DNA of 64,000 nt from contig CALVBB010000010.1 in NCBI GenBank assembly GCA_944325705.1, positions 1 through 64,000 on the forward strand, read 5' to 3'. Source of the DNA: Candidatus Gastranaerophilales bacterium. GTDB taxonomy: Bacteria; Cyanobacteriota; Vampirovibrionia; Gastranaerophilales; Gastranaerophilaceae. The first letter of the stretch is position 1. Each line of letters starts with the position of its first letter. Position numbers and translations under genes: made by a program. The notes below the pieces were generated by a model. The model saw only the letters and a list, made by a program, of their open reading frames with translations, did no database searches and was not told where the DNA came from. Below are positions 42,900-52,299 of this stretch, piece after piece.

Positions 42900-44078
42900 T
42901 TATTCTGTAATTGGAGTGTTTTCCTGTTTAATTTCTTCTATAGTATCTTTTGCGGCACCTATTGCCTCATCTTTGCTATCATAATGCCCGCCGCCATAAG
43001 TGTGTCCGTTAATTGTCGGTTCCCATTTGTTATCGCTTGTTTTCACAGCGCTGAATGCACCGGCTCTTGTTATATTTGAATTATTTGTGCTGTAGGATGA
43101 CGGGGTAACTTTACCGTCTTTGTTGTAGTTGTAAGTTTTACCGTCTACAGTGATTGTGTCAGGAAGTTTTACGACACCTTTTGGTAAATCCATATTGCTT
43201 ACATCAACAAGCTTGTTGTTTTTGTCGTAGACCTGCCCGTTAACAACATGACCGCCGTCAACATACTGTGCTCTTAAAGCTGTATAAATTGCTTTAATGT
43301 CATCCTTTGTGAGAGCTGCACCGTTTGCCCCGGTGTACATACCGCGAGCAACTTCAAACCATGTTGTTACGCCCGGAGTTACAGGACAATCGTTTGTGTG
43401 AACTGTTGATGTTACTGTTACAGGTGTTGCTCCAGGTGTAAGGTTCGGTATATTTCCGTTGTTTCCGTTGTTTCCGTTAACTCTGCCGCCGCCTCCGACA
43501 GAAATTTCATCATCGCTGTCAGCATCACTGTCAGAATCATTATCACCGCCACCGTTTACTGTGTTGTTGTTTCCGGTTTCGTTATTTGTATCAATCTCAT
43601 CATCGCTATCAATATCGCTGTCGCTGTCGCTGTCACCGCCGTTGAGTTCTTCCTGCATTGCATCTAATTTTTTATTCATTTCTTCAAGCTGCTGATAGAT
43701 ATTTGTTATTGAAATATTTGTTTCGCTTGAAGTTCTTGTTGTACTTCTTGTATTAGAGTTCTGGTTGGCTCTGTCGTCAATTACGGTTGTTCCTGCGGTG
43801 CTTCCTCCGCCTAAACCGAACATATTTAATATGCCGCCAAGGAATGTCGTTCCCATACCAATGCCAAGCATCCAATTCATCCAATTACCGCCACCGCAGC
43901 CGCCATGACAGCATCCGCCTCTGAATCCTCCGAAGCGGAATACTCCGCCAAATCCCATTGGACGCGGGCCTCCTCCGTAAAAATTATTCTGAACAAATGT
44001 TGTGTGTCCGCCGCCCCATCTGAATCCTGTCCAAGGATTCGGACGGTAGCCGCCGAGCGGTCGATAAAATCGGTTCAT
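42900..44078 (-). CDS. 392-aa Gly/Cys-rich structural-type protein, VQNNF family member 2
   Basis: This is a paralogue of the preceding gene. Its N-terminal 95 residues contain WTGFRWGGG, TTFVQNNFYGG, a Gly/Phe/Arg-rich stretch with CCHGGCGGG, and the zipper MLGIGMGTTFLGGILNMFG. A coiled coil (IYQQLEEMNKKLDAMQEEL) leads into two near-identical acidic blocks, GGDSDSDSDIDSDDEI and GGDNDSDSDADSDDEI, separated by Asn-rich linkers. Such Asp/Ser blocks could bind calcium. The C-terminal domain contains a VNGQVYDKNNKL-type strand repeat. It has the shared promoter element. Function unknown. Confidence 0.7.
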   Translation of the reverse strand: MNRFYRPLGGYRPNPWTGFRWGGGHTTFVQNNFYGGGPRPMGFGGVFRFGGFRGGCCHGGCGGGNWMNWMLGIGMGTTFLGGILNMFGLGGGSTAGTTVIDDRANQNSNTRSTTRTSSETNISITNIYQQLEEMNKKLDAMQEELNGGDSDSDSDIDSDDEIDTNNETGNNNTVNGGGDNDSDSDADSDDEISVGGGGRVNGNNGNNGNIPNLTPGATPVTVTSTVHTNDCPVTPGVTTWFEVARGMYTGANGAALTKDDIKAIYTALRAQYVDGGHVVNGQVYDKNNKLVDVSNMDLPKGVVKLPDTITVDGKTYNYNKDGKVTPSSYSTNNSNITRAGAFSAVKTSDNKWEPTINGHTYGGGHYDSKDEAIGAAKDTIEEIKQENTPITE

Positions 44079-44104
44079 AGTTTTCCTCGTATTTTATACT
44101 CTTA

Positions 44105-44137
44105 TATATAAAAAGTATATACGTTTTAAATAATTGC
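44105..44137 (-). promoter_or_regulatory. shared promoter element, copy 6 (VQNNF gene 2)
   Basis: GCAATT, 12 bases, TATACTTTTTATATA, then TAAGAG on the minus strand. Confidence 0.75.
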
Positions 44138-44221
44138 TAAATTTGAATAATTTAGTTTAACAAAAATTAACAATTCTATCCCTTATATATTTACTATGCC
44201 CGTTTTTAAAGAGTTTCTAAC

Positions 44222-46606
44222 CTATATATCTAATCCGCCGAACATTTGTAACGAGGTAACTTTTTGCAGCAGCGGATAATCTTCAATGTTATGTGTTTTT
44301 ATAAAATCAATGGCTTCCATCCTTGCAAGTTCAAGGATTTTGGCATCTTTTACAATATCAGAGATAATTAAATCAGGCAGACCGCTCTGACGGGTGCCGA
44401 GGAACTCGCCAGGCCCTCTTATCTGGAGATCTTTTTCAGCAATGACAAAGCCGTCATTGGTCTGTGTCATAATGTTTAAGCGTTCTCTTGTTTCCTGAGA
44501 ACGTGTTCCTGACACAAGAACACAGTAAGATTGTAGTGCGCTTCTGCCCACGCGCCCCCTCAGCTGGTGAAGCTGTGACAGCCCGAAACGTTCGGCATTT
44601 TCTATTACGATAACAGTTGCATTAGGGACATCAACTCCAACTTCCACGACGGTTGTTGAAACAAGTATATCGTATTTTTTATCTTTAAAATCTTTCATTA
44701 CCTGTTCTTTTTCATCATTTTTCAATTTCCCGTGGAGTAGGCCTATTTTATAGTGCGGAAAAACTTCTTTTTGCAGGTATTCGGCTTCTTTTGTTGCAGC
44801 TTTAGCTGAAAGGGTTTCACTCTCCTCAATCAGCGGATAGACAATATAAGCCTGCCTTCCTTCATCCACCTGCTGTTTTATTAGGTCATAGACCCCTCGG
44901 TGAGAGCCTGTCAAAGTTGTCTTTATAGGAAGCCTGCCTTTGGGAAGTTCATCAATTATTGTCAGGTCTAAATCCCCGTGTACTGTCATTGCAAGTGTTC
45001 GCGGAATAGGGGTTGCTGTCATTGTAAGCATCTGCGGATTCTGTGATTTTTTGCGCAGAATGTTGCGCTGTTTTACTCCGAACCTGTGCTGCTCATCAAC
45101 AACTATTGCGCCAAGATTATTGAATTCAACGCCTTCCTGAATTAGTGCGTGAGTACCTACCGCAATATTTGTCTGACCGTTAATGAGGTCATGCCGGAAC
45201 TTTTCGCGGACTTTTTTCCCTTGAGAGCCGAGAAACAATCCTACGCTTAACCCGAGTGGTGTGAGCCACTGTATAAGATTATTGTAGTGCTGCTGGGCCA
45301 GAATTTCGGTCGGTGCCATTAATGCCCCCTGATAGCCGTTTTCTACCCCTGCAAGAAGCATTATGCAAGCAACAACAGTCTTTCCGCTCCCGACATCTCC
45401 CTGCAGTAGCCTTGCCATTGGACGCTCGGAGTTCAAATCATTCAGAATTTCATTAACGGCTTTTTTCTGGCCTCCGGTAAGTTCAAACGGAAGGCTGTCT
45501 ATGAATTTCTGCACAAGTCCGTGTTTTTGAATCTTTAGTGCAATCGCAGAGTTTGTATTATTTTGTTCTCGTAGCCGTATAAGTTTCAGCTGCACAAGAA
45601 ATAGTTCTTCAAAAACAAGGCTAAATCGTGCGCGTTCAAGTAGTTCAATGCTTTCTGGAAAGTGTATCTGTACTACCGCATTTCTCTTATCCAGAAGCCC
45701 GAGGCGTTCGCGGATTTCATCGGGGATTATGTTTGTTATGTAGTCTTTGTAAAGTTCTAGCGCATTAAAAATAGCTTTCCTGAGAGTTTTTATGCTTAAA
45801 TCCTCACAAACAGGATATATAGGAACAATTCTGCCCAGATGGAGGCTGCCGTTTTCCAGAAATTCACCCGTCATAATTGAATATGTAGGTTTATCTATTG
45901 TAAGTTTTTTGTTGTAGTTATTTAATTTTACGGTTCCAGAGAGCATTATTCCGGCGTTAACAGGAAACTGTGATTTTGTCCTCTCCAGAGTAAACCTGTT
46001 TGACTTTGCGTTAAAAAAGCTAAGTTCAATCGAGCCGGTTTCGTCTGCAACTGTGACTTTTACAACAGAAAGATTATTCTTTGTGTTAAACGCAGAAACA
46101 GATTTTATATAACCGAAAATGGTGGTATTTTCACCCTCTTTAAGATTTTTTATCGGGGTTCTTGAAGAATAGTCAACATGGCGTTTCGGAAAATAGCACA
46201 TCAAATCGTTTGCAGTATAAATTCCAAGCTTATTGAGTTTGTATGCAATTTTCGGGCCGACTCCCTTTACATACATAACGTCTACTTCGTTAGGATTTTT
46301 TAAAACGGGTTTATTAGGGCTTTCCTCTCCGTCAGCTTTGTTTTTTGATGTTTGAATTTCGGATTTAATTGCTTTTATAAGATGTTCTATTGACCTGCGG
46401 CGTTCGTTTACCGAGGCGTAAGGGTAGTGCTCGAATGTTTCCGCAATAACTTGCCAGCGCGGATTTTTGCCGGAAGTCTTGTAGATTTTTTTAGCTTCAT
46501 TTCTTATAAAAGCGGAAAAACACTGGGCTTTCCCTCTTATATCAATATATTTGTACTTAACTTCAACATCTATTGCGAGTTTAAGCTTATCAAGATTTTC
46601 TATCAT
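44222..46606 (-). CDS. recG: ATP-dependent DNA helicase RecG
   Basis: This 794-residue RecG remodels stalled forks and recombination intermediates. A roughly 100-residue N-terminal extension, as in cyanobacterial and plant RecG, precedes the wedge domain (DVMYVKGVGPKIAYKLNKLG, OB-fold about 150-260). Helicase motifs: LLQGDVGSGKTVVA (I), DEQHRFG (II), TMTATPIPRTLAM (III), then VSTTVVEVGVDVPNA and QLHQLRGRVGRS (V, VI). The C-terminal RecG tail is present. It starts a few bases after the cyclase gene ends, on the same strand. Confidence 0.96.
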   Translation of the reverse strand: MIENLDKLKLAIDVEVKYKYIDIRGKAQCFSAFIRNEAKKIYKTSGKNPRWQVIAETFEHYPYASVNERRRSIEHLIKAIKSEIQTSKNKADGEESPNKPVLKNPNEVDVMYVKGVGPKIAYKLNKLGIYTANDLMCYFPKRHVDYSSRTPIKNLKEGENTTIFGYIKSVSAFNTKNNLSVVKVTVADETGSIELSFFNAKSNRFTLERTKSQFPVNAGIMLSGTVKLNNYNKKLTIDKPTYSIMTGEFLENGSLHLGRIVPIYPVCEDLSIKTLRKAIFNALELYKDYITNIIPDEIRERLGLLDKRNAVVQIHFPESIELLERARFSLVFEELFLVQLKLIRLREQNNTNSAIALKIQKHGLVQKFIDSLPFELTGGQKKAVNEILNDLNSERPMARLLQGDVGSGKTVVACIMLLAGVENGYQGALMAPTEILAQQHYNNLIQWLTPLGLSVGLFLGSQGKKVREKFRHDLINGQTNIAVGTHALIQEGVEFNNLGAIVVDEQHRFGVKQRNILRKKSQNPQMLTMTATPIPRTLAMTVHGDLDLTIIDELPKGRLPIKTTLTGSHRGVYDLIKQQVDEGRQAYIVYPLIEESETLSAKAATKEAEYLQKEVFPHYKIGLLHGKLKNDEKEQVMKDFKDKKYDILVSTTVVEVGVDVPNATVIVIENAERFGLSQLHQLRGRVGRSALQSYCVLVSGTRSQETRERLNIMTQTNDGFVIAEKDLQIRGPGEFLGTRQSGLPDLIISDIVKDAKILELARMEAIDFIKTHNIEDYPLLQKVTSLQMFGGLDI

Positions 46607-46610
46607 AATT

Positions 46611-48563
46611 CTAGTCCTTACTTAATCTGAGGACTTCATAAATATCCATTTTTTTAGCTTTTCCGCGGATTTGTACTTCGCTGATTTTTATTACGTCGGC
46701 AATCGAGCTTACGTAAGAGTATGTGGAACTGCTTATAAGAAAGTTTGTTTTATAAACCTTGTTATAGCTTTCAATTCTGCTTGCAAGGTTAACCGTATCC
46801 CCGATAACTGTGTATTCAAGACGTTTTTCAGACCCGATATTGCCTACAAAAGCTTCACCTGTATTAATTCCAATTCCGATTTCAATTTTCGGTTTTCCTT
46901 CAAAAAGCCATTTGTCCTGAAGCTGGCTTACTTTCTTAAGCATATCATTTGCGCATCTGACTGCATTTACAGGATGATTTATATCCTGCACAGGCTCTCC
47001 GAAAATTGCCATGACAGCATCCCCGATAAATTTGTTTATTACCCCGTTGTATTTTGTGATAATTGGTTCAATTTCCGTAAAGTATTCGTTTAAAATTACT
47101 GAAACTTCCTCTGCAGTCATTTTTTCGCTCATGCTGGTGAAACCTCTTATGTCCGCAAAAAGAACCGTTACGTTTGCACGTTTGCCGCCGAGCTTTATAT
47201 CGTCTATATTTTGTACAACGTTTTTCATAATATCCTGCGAAAGGTATTTGCCCATTGCCTGTTTTATTTTTTCCTTGTTTTTCCCCTCAAGCAGGAATCT
47301 GTACGAGTATCCGAATATTGTGGTCAAAAGCTGAATGGCAAGCGGTGTAAGCACGTTCACTGCAACTCCTGCCTGATAGCAGATGACACAGAACATTACA
47401 TAAAATGCGGCAAGTAATATTAGCAGAAAAAGTGAAGCAAAGTATGAAAATTTACTGATAATAACAAGTGTTAAAACAGTAATAGTGAAAAGAATTGCAA
47501 GATCTTGCAGCAGTGTTGTCGGGCGTATAAAAGTATTATTTAAAAGGTTATCAAGATTTGTTGCCTGAATATCAACCCCGGGATGCTTTTGCAATACAGG
47601 TGTCGGCAGGGCATCTTCAAGCGCAAGCGCCGCAGCCTTAGCATTTGCCCCTACAAAAACGATTTTCCCCGTAAATTCAGAAGGGTTTATTGCAGGTTTT
47701 TCCCCTTTTTTCAGAGCCTCAAGCGACTGTATAATATCAATTGCTGAATATTTTTTATGTGTATATGAATCAGAATCATTTACCCTGTAGTAGCTTATAA
47801 GGCTTTGAAGTCCCTTTGAGTTTGAAACTGCCGGTATTGAAAGACCTGTTTTCGGCACGTAGAGACTATTCGGAAGAATGGTTACAGTGTCAGCGTTTTT
47901 AAGAAACATATACATTCTCAAGCCAAGTGAAGGGTAATAATTACCGTTCACTGACACTATCTGATCCATATATGTTAAATAACCATCAGCATTTTGTGAA
48001 ATATTAACAGAGCCAACCTGTTTTACTGCATTAAAATATTGTTCCGGAAATGGTGAAATGCTTTTATACCTTCCAAAGTCGTATACATTGTACTCTTTTC
48101 GTATATTTACTCCAAATTTGTTTTTAAATTTTATGTCGTATTTCCTGCCGGCTTCTATATTCTCGTAAGGCTGCTGCAGAGGGCTGAACCCTGTTACAAG
48201 GTTATCTATACGTTTTACTGTATTAAAAAAGTATTCATCGGATTGTGGATTTTCTTTATCAAGGGATGTTAATATAGCATCGTATCCTATAATTTCAGGT
48301 TTAGCATAGTCATTTAAAAATTCCATTATTTTAGCATAATATTCCCTTGGCCAGGGCCATCTCCTGTATGCAATTGATTTGTCGTCAATTACAATTACGA
48401 CAATATTATCAGAGCCGTTTTTTGCCGCAGAAAAATGTTTAACCATAAAATTGTAGGCATTAGGCTCTATGAACTGCCATGAAAGCATTATTACTATCAG
48501 CGACAGAAATATATGTAAAAAGAATGATTTTATAAAAAATAACTTAGATTTAAGCTTCTTCAT
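46611..48563 (-). CDS. CHASE2-domain class III nucleotide cyclase
   Basis: This protein of about 650 residues has an N-terminal helix (FFLHIFLSLIVIMLSWQF), an extracytoplasmic CHASE2-type sensor (VVIVIDDKSIAYRRWPWPRE to about 400), three closely spaced membrane helices (about 400-465), and a class III adenylate/guanylate cyclase domain. The cyclase motifs are LFADIRGFTSMSE (metal-binding Asp), FIGDAVMAIFGEP (second Asp) and VIGDTVNLASRIE. It would make cAMP or cGMP in response to an external signal. I place the start at MKKLKSKLF (48563); the longer frame runs back through the divergent aldolase gene and is spurious. Confidence 0.88.
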   Translation of the reverse strand: MKKLKSKLFFIKSFFLHIFLSLIVIMLSWQFIEPNAYNFMVKHFSAAKNGSDNIVVIVIDDKSIAYRRWPWPREYYAKIMEFLNDYAKPEIIGYDAILTSLDKENPQSDEYFFNTVKRIDNLVTGFSPLQQPYENIEAGRKYDIKFKNKFGVNIRKEYNVYDFGRYKSISPFPEQYFNAVKQVGSVNISQNADGYLTYMDQIVSVNGNYYPSLGLRMYMFLKNADTVTILPNSLYVPKTGLSIPAVSNSKGLQSLISYYRVNDSDSYTHKKYSAIDIIQSLEALKKGEKPAINPSEFTGKIVFVGANAKAAALALEDALPTPVLQKHPGVDIQATNLDNLLNNTFIRPTTLLQDLAILFTITVLTLVIISKFSYFASLFLLILLAAFYVMFCVICYQAGVAVNVLTPLAIQLLTTIFGYSYRFLLEGKNKEKIKQAMGKYLSQDIMKNVVQNIDDIKLGGKRANVTVLFADIRGFTSMSEKMTAEEVSVILNEYFTEIEPIITKYNGVINKFIGDAVMAIFGEPVQDINHPVNAVRCANDMLKKVSQLQDKWLFEGKPKIEIGIGINTGEAFVGNIGSEKRLEYTVIGDTVNLASRIESYNKVYKTNFLISSSTYSYVSSIADVIKISEVQIRGKAKKMDIYEVLRLSKD

Positions 48564-48624
48564 GTTTTCACAAATCCCAATCCTGTATTTTATGATATAA
48601 TAAATTCTGAAAAAAGGATAGTTT

Positions 48625-49242
48625 ATGAACGAAAATTTAATCAAACTTCTTTCTGATGAAAAAATATTACCAATAATCAGGAAGAAAAATCCACAAGAAG
48701 TTATTGATACGGTTAAAGCACTTATAGATGCCGGTATAAAAATCGTGGAAATAAATGTTGAAAATGCTGAAATATATGGTGCCATCGCAGAAGTTTCAAA
48801 GGATATAACGGTTTGTGCCGGCGGAATAATCACTTCCCTGCAGGCCGTTTCAGCAATAGGCGTTGGTGCGGAAATTATTTCGTCGCCCATTTTTCAAATG
48901 AACCTTGTTAAAATTTCAAAAGACCGTCAAATTCCGCTTATAGCAGGGGCATCTTCCGGAAACGAAGCTTACAATGTTTGGAAAGCACGTGTTCCGTTGA
49001 TAAAGCTTTATCCGGTTACTGCACTCGGCGGAACTCTTTATGTTGAAAATATTTTAAGACCTATGCCTTTCTTAAAAGTGCTTCCTCAGGGAAATATTAA
49101 ATTAAACGAGGCGGTATCATACATAAAAGCAGGGGCTTTTGCTGTCGGGATAGGCAGAAATTTATTTGAAGGATATTCTTACAATGAAATTACCAAGCGT
49201 GCAAAGGCAGTATTAAAGGATTTGAAAGGTTTCTATGGATAA
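48625..49242 (+). CDS. eda: KDPG/KHG aldolase family protein
   Basis: This 205-residue class I aldolase cleaves 2-keto-3-deoxy-6-phosphogluconate to pyruvate and glyceraldehyde 3-phosphate (Entner-Doudoroff pathway), or acts on a related 2-keto acid. The Schiff-base lysine is Lys127 in VPLIKLYPV. Glu42 in KIVEINVEN and the pyruvate-binding TVCAGGIIT segment (about 62-70) fit the family. AAAGGATAG precedes the ATG, and the -10 box TATAAT is at 48596. Its end overlaps the PfkB kinase gene by eight bases, which supports a paired aldolase-kinase function. Confidence 0.88.
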   Translation: MNENLIKLLSDEKILPIIRKKNPQEVIDTVKALIDAGIKIVEINVENAEIYGAIAEVSKDITVCAGGIITSLQAVSAIGVGAEIISSPIFQMNLVKISKDRQIPLIAGASSGNEAYNVWKARVPLIKLYPVTALGGTLYVENILRPMPFLKVLPQGNIKLNEAVSYIKAGAFAVGIGRNLFEGYSYNEITKRAKAVLKDLKGFYG

Positions 49243-50182
49243 AAAATTTGATATTATTGCTATAGGGGAATGTTTAATAGAATTATCCAGCACTACATGT
49301 CTTGCAAATACTGATTGTCTTTACAAATACTATGGCGGTGATGCTTTAGCCTCTGCTATTGCTGCACTCAGGCTAGGGTCTAAAACCGGTTTTATCACAA
49401 AAGCCGGCAATGATGCCTTTAAAGATTTTCTCATGGATTCATGGCTGGCTGAGGGGCTTGATATTTCTCAAGTAAAACTTGCAAACGAGCCGAACGGATT
49501 TTATTTTATTGCAAGACCGGAAGGCGAGAAGAAAGAAATCGTTTACTACAGAAAAAAGATTGCGCCCTCAAAACTCTCTGTCGATGATATTTCAGAAGAA
49601 TATATTGCTGGTACAAAAATTCTTTATTCAACCGGAACTACCATGTCATTATCTATTTCTGCGGAAGAGGCTGTATTAAAGGCTTTTGAAGTCGCTAAAA
49701 AAAATAATATCACAACTGCTTTTGATCCTAATTTTTCAACTCTATGCACTACAAAAGAAAACGCAAGAGAAAGTTTTAATAAAATTATCTCAAATGTTGA
49801 TATTCTGTTTATGAATGATAAATATGATTCTACATATATTCTTGAACTTGAATCAGCAGAAAACATAATTAAAAGGCTCTGGGATATGGGCGTTAGTACT
49901 GTCGTTATCAAATCGTCACTAAAAGGCGGCTACTATACAGGTTATAACAGCAATATAATATTTTCTGAATTTTATACAAAAGATACAGTTGATACAACCT
50001 GTGCAGGGGATGTATTTAACGGCGGATTTATGCACGCTCTTACCCATGGTTGCAATCATTCCGAGGCTGTAAGGCTGGCGTCAATTGTAGCCGGTTTACA
50101 GGCACAGGAAGTAGGAGCCATTAAATCTATTCCTTATAAAGAAGAAGTTTATTCTATAATGCGTGGAGGCTGCGGAGCTTAA
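49235..50182 (+). CDS. PfkB-family sugar kinase, probably 2-keto-3-deoxygluconate kinase
   Basis: This is a 315-residue ribokinase-family enzyme. The N-terminal YYGGDALASAIAALRLG substrate motif and the C-terminal DTTCAGDVFNGGFMHAL signature (catalytic Asp259) are clear. The usual DTTGAGD has Cys in place of Gly at residue 256, an uncommon change next to the anion hole. Linkage to the KDPG aldolase gene (eight-base overlap) suggests that the substrate is 2-keto-3-deoxygluconate. The stop and the start of csaB overlap (TAATG). Confidence 0.82.
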   Translation: MDKKFDIIAIGECLIELSSTTCLANTDCLYKYYGGDALASAIAALRLGSKTGFITKAGNDAFKDFLMDSWLAEGLDISQVKLANEPNGFYFIARPEGEKKEIVYYRKKIAPSKLSVDDISEEYIAGTKILYSTGTTMSLSISAEEAVLKAFEVAKKNNITTAFDPNFSTLCTTKENARESFNKIISNVDILFMNDKYDSTYILELESAENIIKRLWDMGVSTVVIKSSLKGGYYTGYNSNIIFSEFYTKDTVDTTCAGDVFNGGFMHALTHGCNHSEAVRLASIVAGLQAQEVGAIKSIPYKEEVYSIMRGGCGA

Positions 50183-51198
50183 TGCCAAAGGGAATATTAA
50201 TTTCAGGTTATTACGGTTTTGATAATTTTGGTGATGATGCTATTCTCGGTGTGCTTGTCGACAAGCTTAAATCGCTGGGTAATAACATAGCTGTTATTTC
50301 AAAAAATCCTAAAAAAACTTCAATGCTTTATCAGGTATTTTCTGTTAAAAATTTCAGCTTTTTTCAGGTTTTTCTTGCTATGTCTAAGTCTGATGTTCTT
50401 ATATCAGGAGGCGGAAGTCTTTTGCAGGATGTGACGAGCTTTAAAAGCCTGTTATACTACGCTTTTATTATCTGGCTGGCAGAGTCAATGCAGAAAAAAG
50501 TCGTTATTTTTGCACAGGGAATCGGGCCTCTCAAGCGGAAAAAGTCTGTTGAGATAGTTAAAGGTTTACTAAAAAAAGCAGCTTTTGTATCTGTTAGAGA
50601 TCAAAAAAGTCTGGAACTTGTGAAAAGCTGGGGCGTTAATGCCTTGCTTGTTAATGATCCGGTATTTTCTCTTGAAGTTACGCCTGGCAATTCTGACGGA
50701 ACAATAGGGGTTCAGCTGAGAGATTACAAGACCATGAACGATGACCTCTTAAACCGTCTTGCTCGACAGATTTTAAAAGAATTTCCAGACAGAAAGATTG
50801 AAATTTATGCCTTTCAAAAATCGCTTGATTATAAAATCTGTCTGAAGTTTGAAAAATTACTCAAAACATTAAACCCGATGGTTAATACTGAAGTTATCCA
50901 TTCTATGACCAAAAATGATTTTATATTTAAGATGTCGCATCTGGAATATATGATAGCAATGCGTTTCCATGCTGTTCTTGTGGCATTAAAACTTGGAATT
51001 AAAACTATTGCTATTAATTATGATGCAAAAGTTACAAAACTTGCTTATGAGGCGCTTATACCTATTCTCACCATGAATGGGGATGACGATTATAATCTTG
51101 CTTTTGCAAAGATGAAGGCGCTTGATAAAAATGCACTCTTAAAATATGCCAATACCAAACCGTTTGACTGGTCTGGTATTATGCCGTTTATATCTTAG
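50182..51198 (+). CDS. csaB: polysaccharide pyruvyl transferase CsaB
   Basis: This 338-residue protein opens with GILISGYYGFDNFGDDAILG, the CsaB signature. It continues with VLISGGGSLLQDVTS, VVIFAQGIGPLKRKKS and EYMIAMRFHAVLVAL, all typical of pyruvyl transferases. CsaB adds pyruvate to a peptidoglycan-linked polysaccharide, and the modified polymer is the ligand for SLH domains. The SLH protein at 22925-24205 is a plausible beneficiary. It is translationally coupled to the kinase in a three-gene operon. Confidence 0.9.
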   Translation: MPKGILISGYYGFDNFGDDAILGVLVDKLKSLGNNIAVISKNPKKTSMLYQVFSVKNFSFFQVFLAMSKSDVLISGGGSLLQDVTSFKSLLYYAFIIWLAESMQKKVVIFAQGIGPLKRKKSVEIVKGLLKKAAFVSVRDQKSLELVKSWGVNALLVNDPVFSLEVTPGNSDGTIGVQLRDYKTMNDDLLNRLARQILKEFPDRKIEIYAFQKSLDYKICLKFEKLLKTLNPMVNTEVIHSMTKNDFIFKMSHLEYMIAMRFHAVLVALKLGIKTIAINYDAKVTKLAYEALIPILTMNGDDDYNLAFAKMKALDKNALLKYANTKPFDWSGIMPFIS

Positions 51199-51210
51199 AA
51201 TTGCTTATTA

Positions 51211-52158
51211 TTATGGATTAAATATGTCTTTATAAGCATCTCTAAGTTTTTGATCTATTGTCTGGTTATTTTTGTCAAGCATTAGCGCATTGCCGGCTTC
51301 AAGTTCTTCATTAGTGATTACGCCGTCGTATTTTCCGTCTTTCATGCCGTCATATACCGTAAACATTGAGGACATTTCTTTCCAGTCAAGCTTGCCGTCG
51401 CCGTTCTGGTCTAATTTGTTGAAGATAACGGCAGAGCTTTCGTTAGCAGCCTTTTTCATATCATCTGAAACATCGTCGCCTAAATCTGTTTTTATATTGT
51501 ATGCTTTAAATTCATCAAGCGTAATTTCGCCGTCGGAATTGCCGGTGCTTTTATCCATGTGCATTATGTATGATTTGGCAAAATTATTTGAGGCATCTCT
51601 ATGTGCATCATTTTTCTCGGCGCCTTCAGGCATATCTTTCCAGCTGTCTGAAACGAATGTTGTTGATTTATTATCCTTAATATTTTGTTCGTACTTTTGA
51701 GCAAGGGCCGTGCTCTGCTCTTTGTCAACCTTATCTGCTGTCGGATTATTAGTTTTTTGAAGCGGTTGAGTAGTTGTGCTGGTAGTTGTTGTCAAGCCGG
51801 GCAAATTCATATTAAGGGTTGGCATTCCAGTCATTGCAGGATACATGGCTCCGTTCATAGAAGTAAGACAATTAAGCTGCTGGTTCGCAGCAAAGCCTGC
51901 TGCATACATTTGACCCATCATGTATCTATCGGCTGCAATTTGACCGAGTCCGAAACCTCCGCCGTAAAACATAGGCCCTGAGGAATAACCTATTCCATAA
52001 TAGCTGCCACCGCCTCCGCAGCACCCGCTGCCGAATATTGAGCCTCCGCACCCGCCATGGTTTATCGATTTTGCTGCAGCATAAAATGTGCCTAGCTGTA
52101 AAAAGCTTGTGCCCATTTTTAATAGCGAATTGCTTAAGTTTTGCATGCTGAAGCCCAT
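51211..52158 (-). CDS. 315-aa Gly/Cys-rich protein with EF-hand repeats
   Basis: The N-terminal 110 residues are Gly/Tyr/Cys/Met rich (CGGSIFGSGCCGGGGSYYG) with a hydrophobic lead (LLKMGTSFLQLGTFYAA), echoing the two VQNNF proteins. A Thr-rich linker follows. The C-terminal half has EF-hand-type calcium loops: DKSTGNSDGEITLDEF (about 203-218), DQNGDGKLDWKEM (about 252-264) and KDGKYDGVITNEEL. The middle loop matches the EF-hand pattern best. It is driven by the shared promoter element. A calcium-binding surface or structural protein is a reasonable guess. Confidence 0.75.
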   Translation of the reverse strand: MGFSMQNLSNSLLKMGTSFLQLGTFYAAAKSINHGGCGGSIFGSGCCGGGGSYYGIGYSSGPMFYGGGFGLGQIAADRYMMGQMYAAGFAANQQLNCLTSMNGAMYPAMTGMPTLNMNLPGLTTTTSTTTQPLQKTNNPTADKVDKEQSTALAQKYEQNIKDNKSTTFVSDSWKDMPEGAEKNDAHRDASNNFAKSYIMHMDKSTGNSDGEITLDEFKAYNIKTDLGDDVSDDMKKAANESSAVIFNKLDQNGDGKLDWKEMSSMFTVYDGMKDGKYDGVITNEELEAGNALMLDKNNQTIDQKLRDAYKDIFNP

Positions 52159-52183
52159 AGTAATCCTCGTTTTATACTCTCTG

Positions 52184-52216
52184 TATATATAAAGTATTTA
52201 TTTATTCAATAATTGC
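52184..52216 (-). promoter_or_regulatory. shared promoter element, copy 7 (EF-hand gene)
   Basis: GCAATT, 12 bases, AATACTTTATATATA, then CAGAGAG on the minus strand. The TTAGCAATTATT context is shared with copy 6. Confidence 0.75.
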
Positions 52217-52299
52217 TAATTTATTAAAATTCTTATTGTTTTTTAATGAAAATCGTTTCAGGACGCGGGCTTTAGATATTTACAAATCTTCATAAAAAA

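Noticed and set aside
48564-48890. N-terminal extension of the cyclase gene
   Set aside because: It runs antisense through the aldolase gene and its promoter. The residues are not membrane- or sensor-like, and MKKLKSKLF is the natural start.
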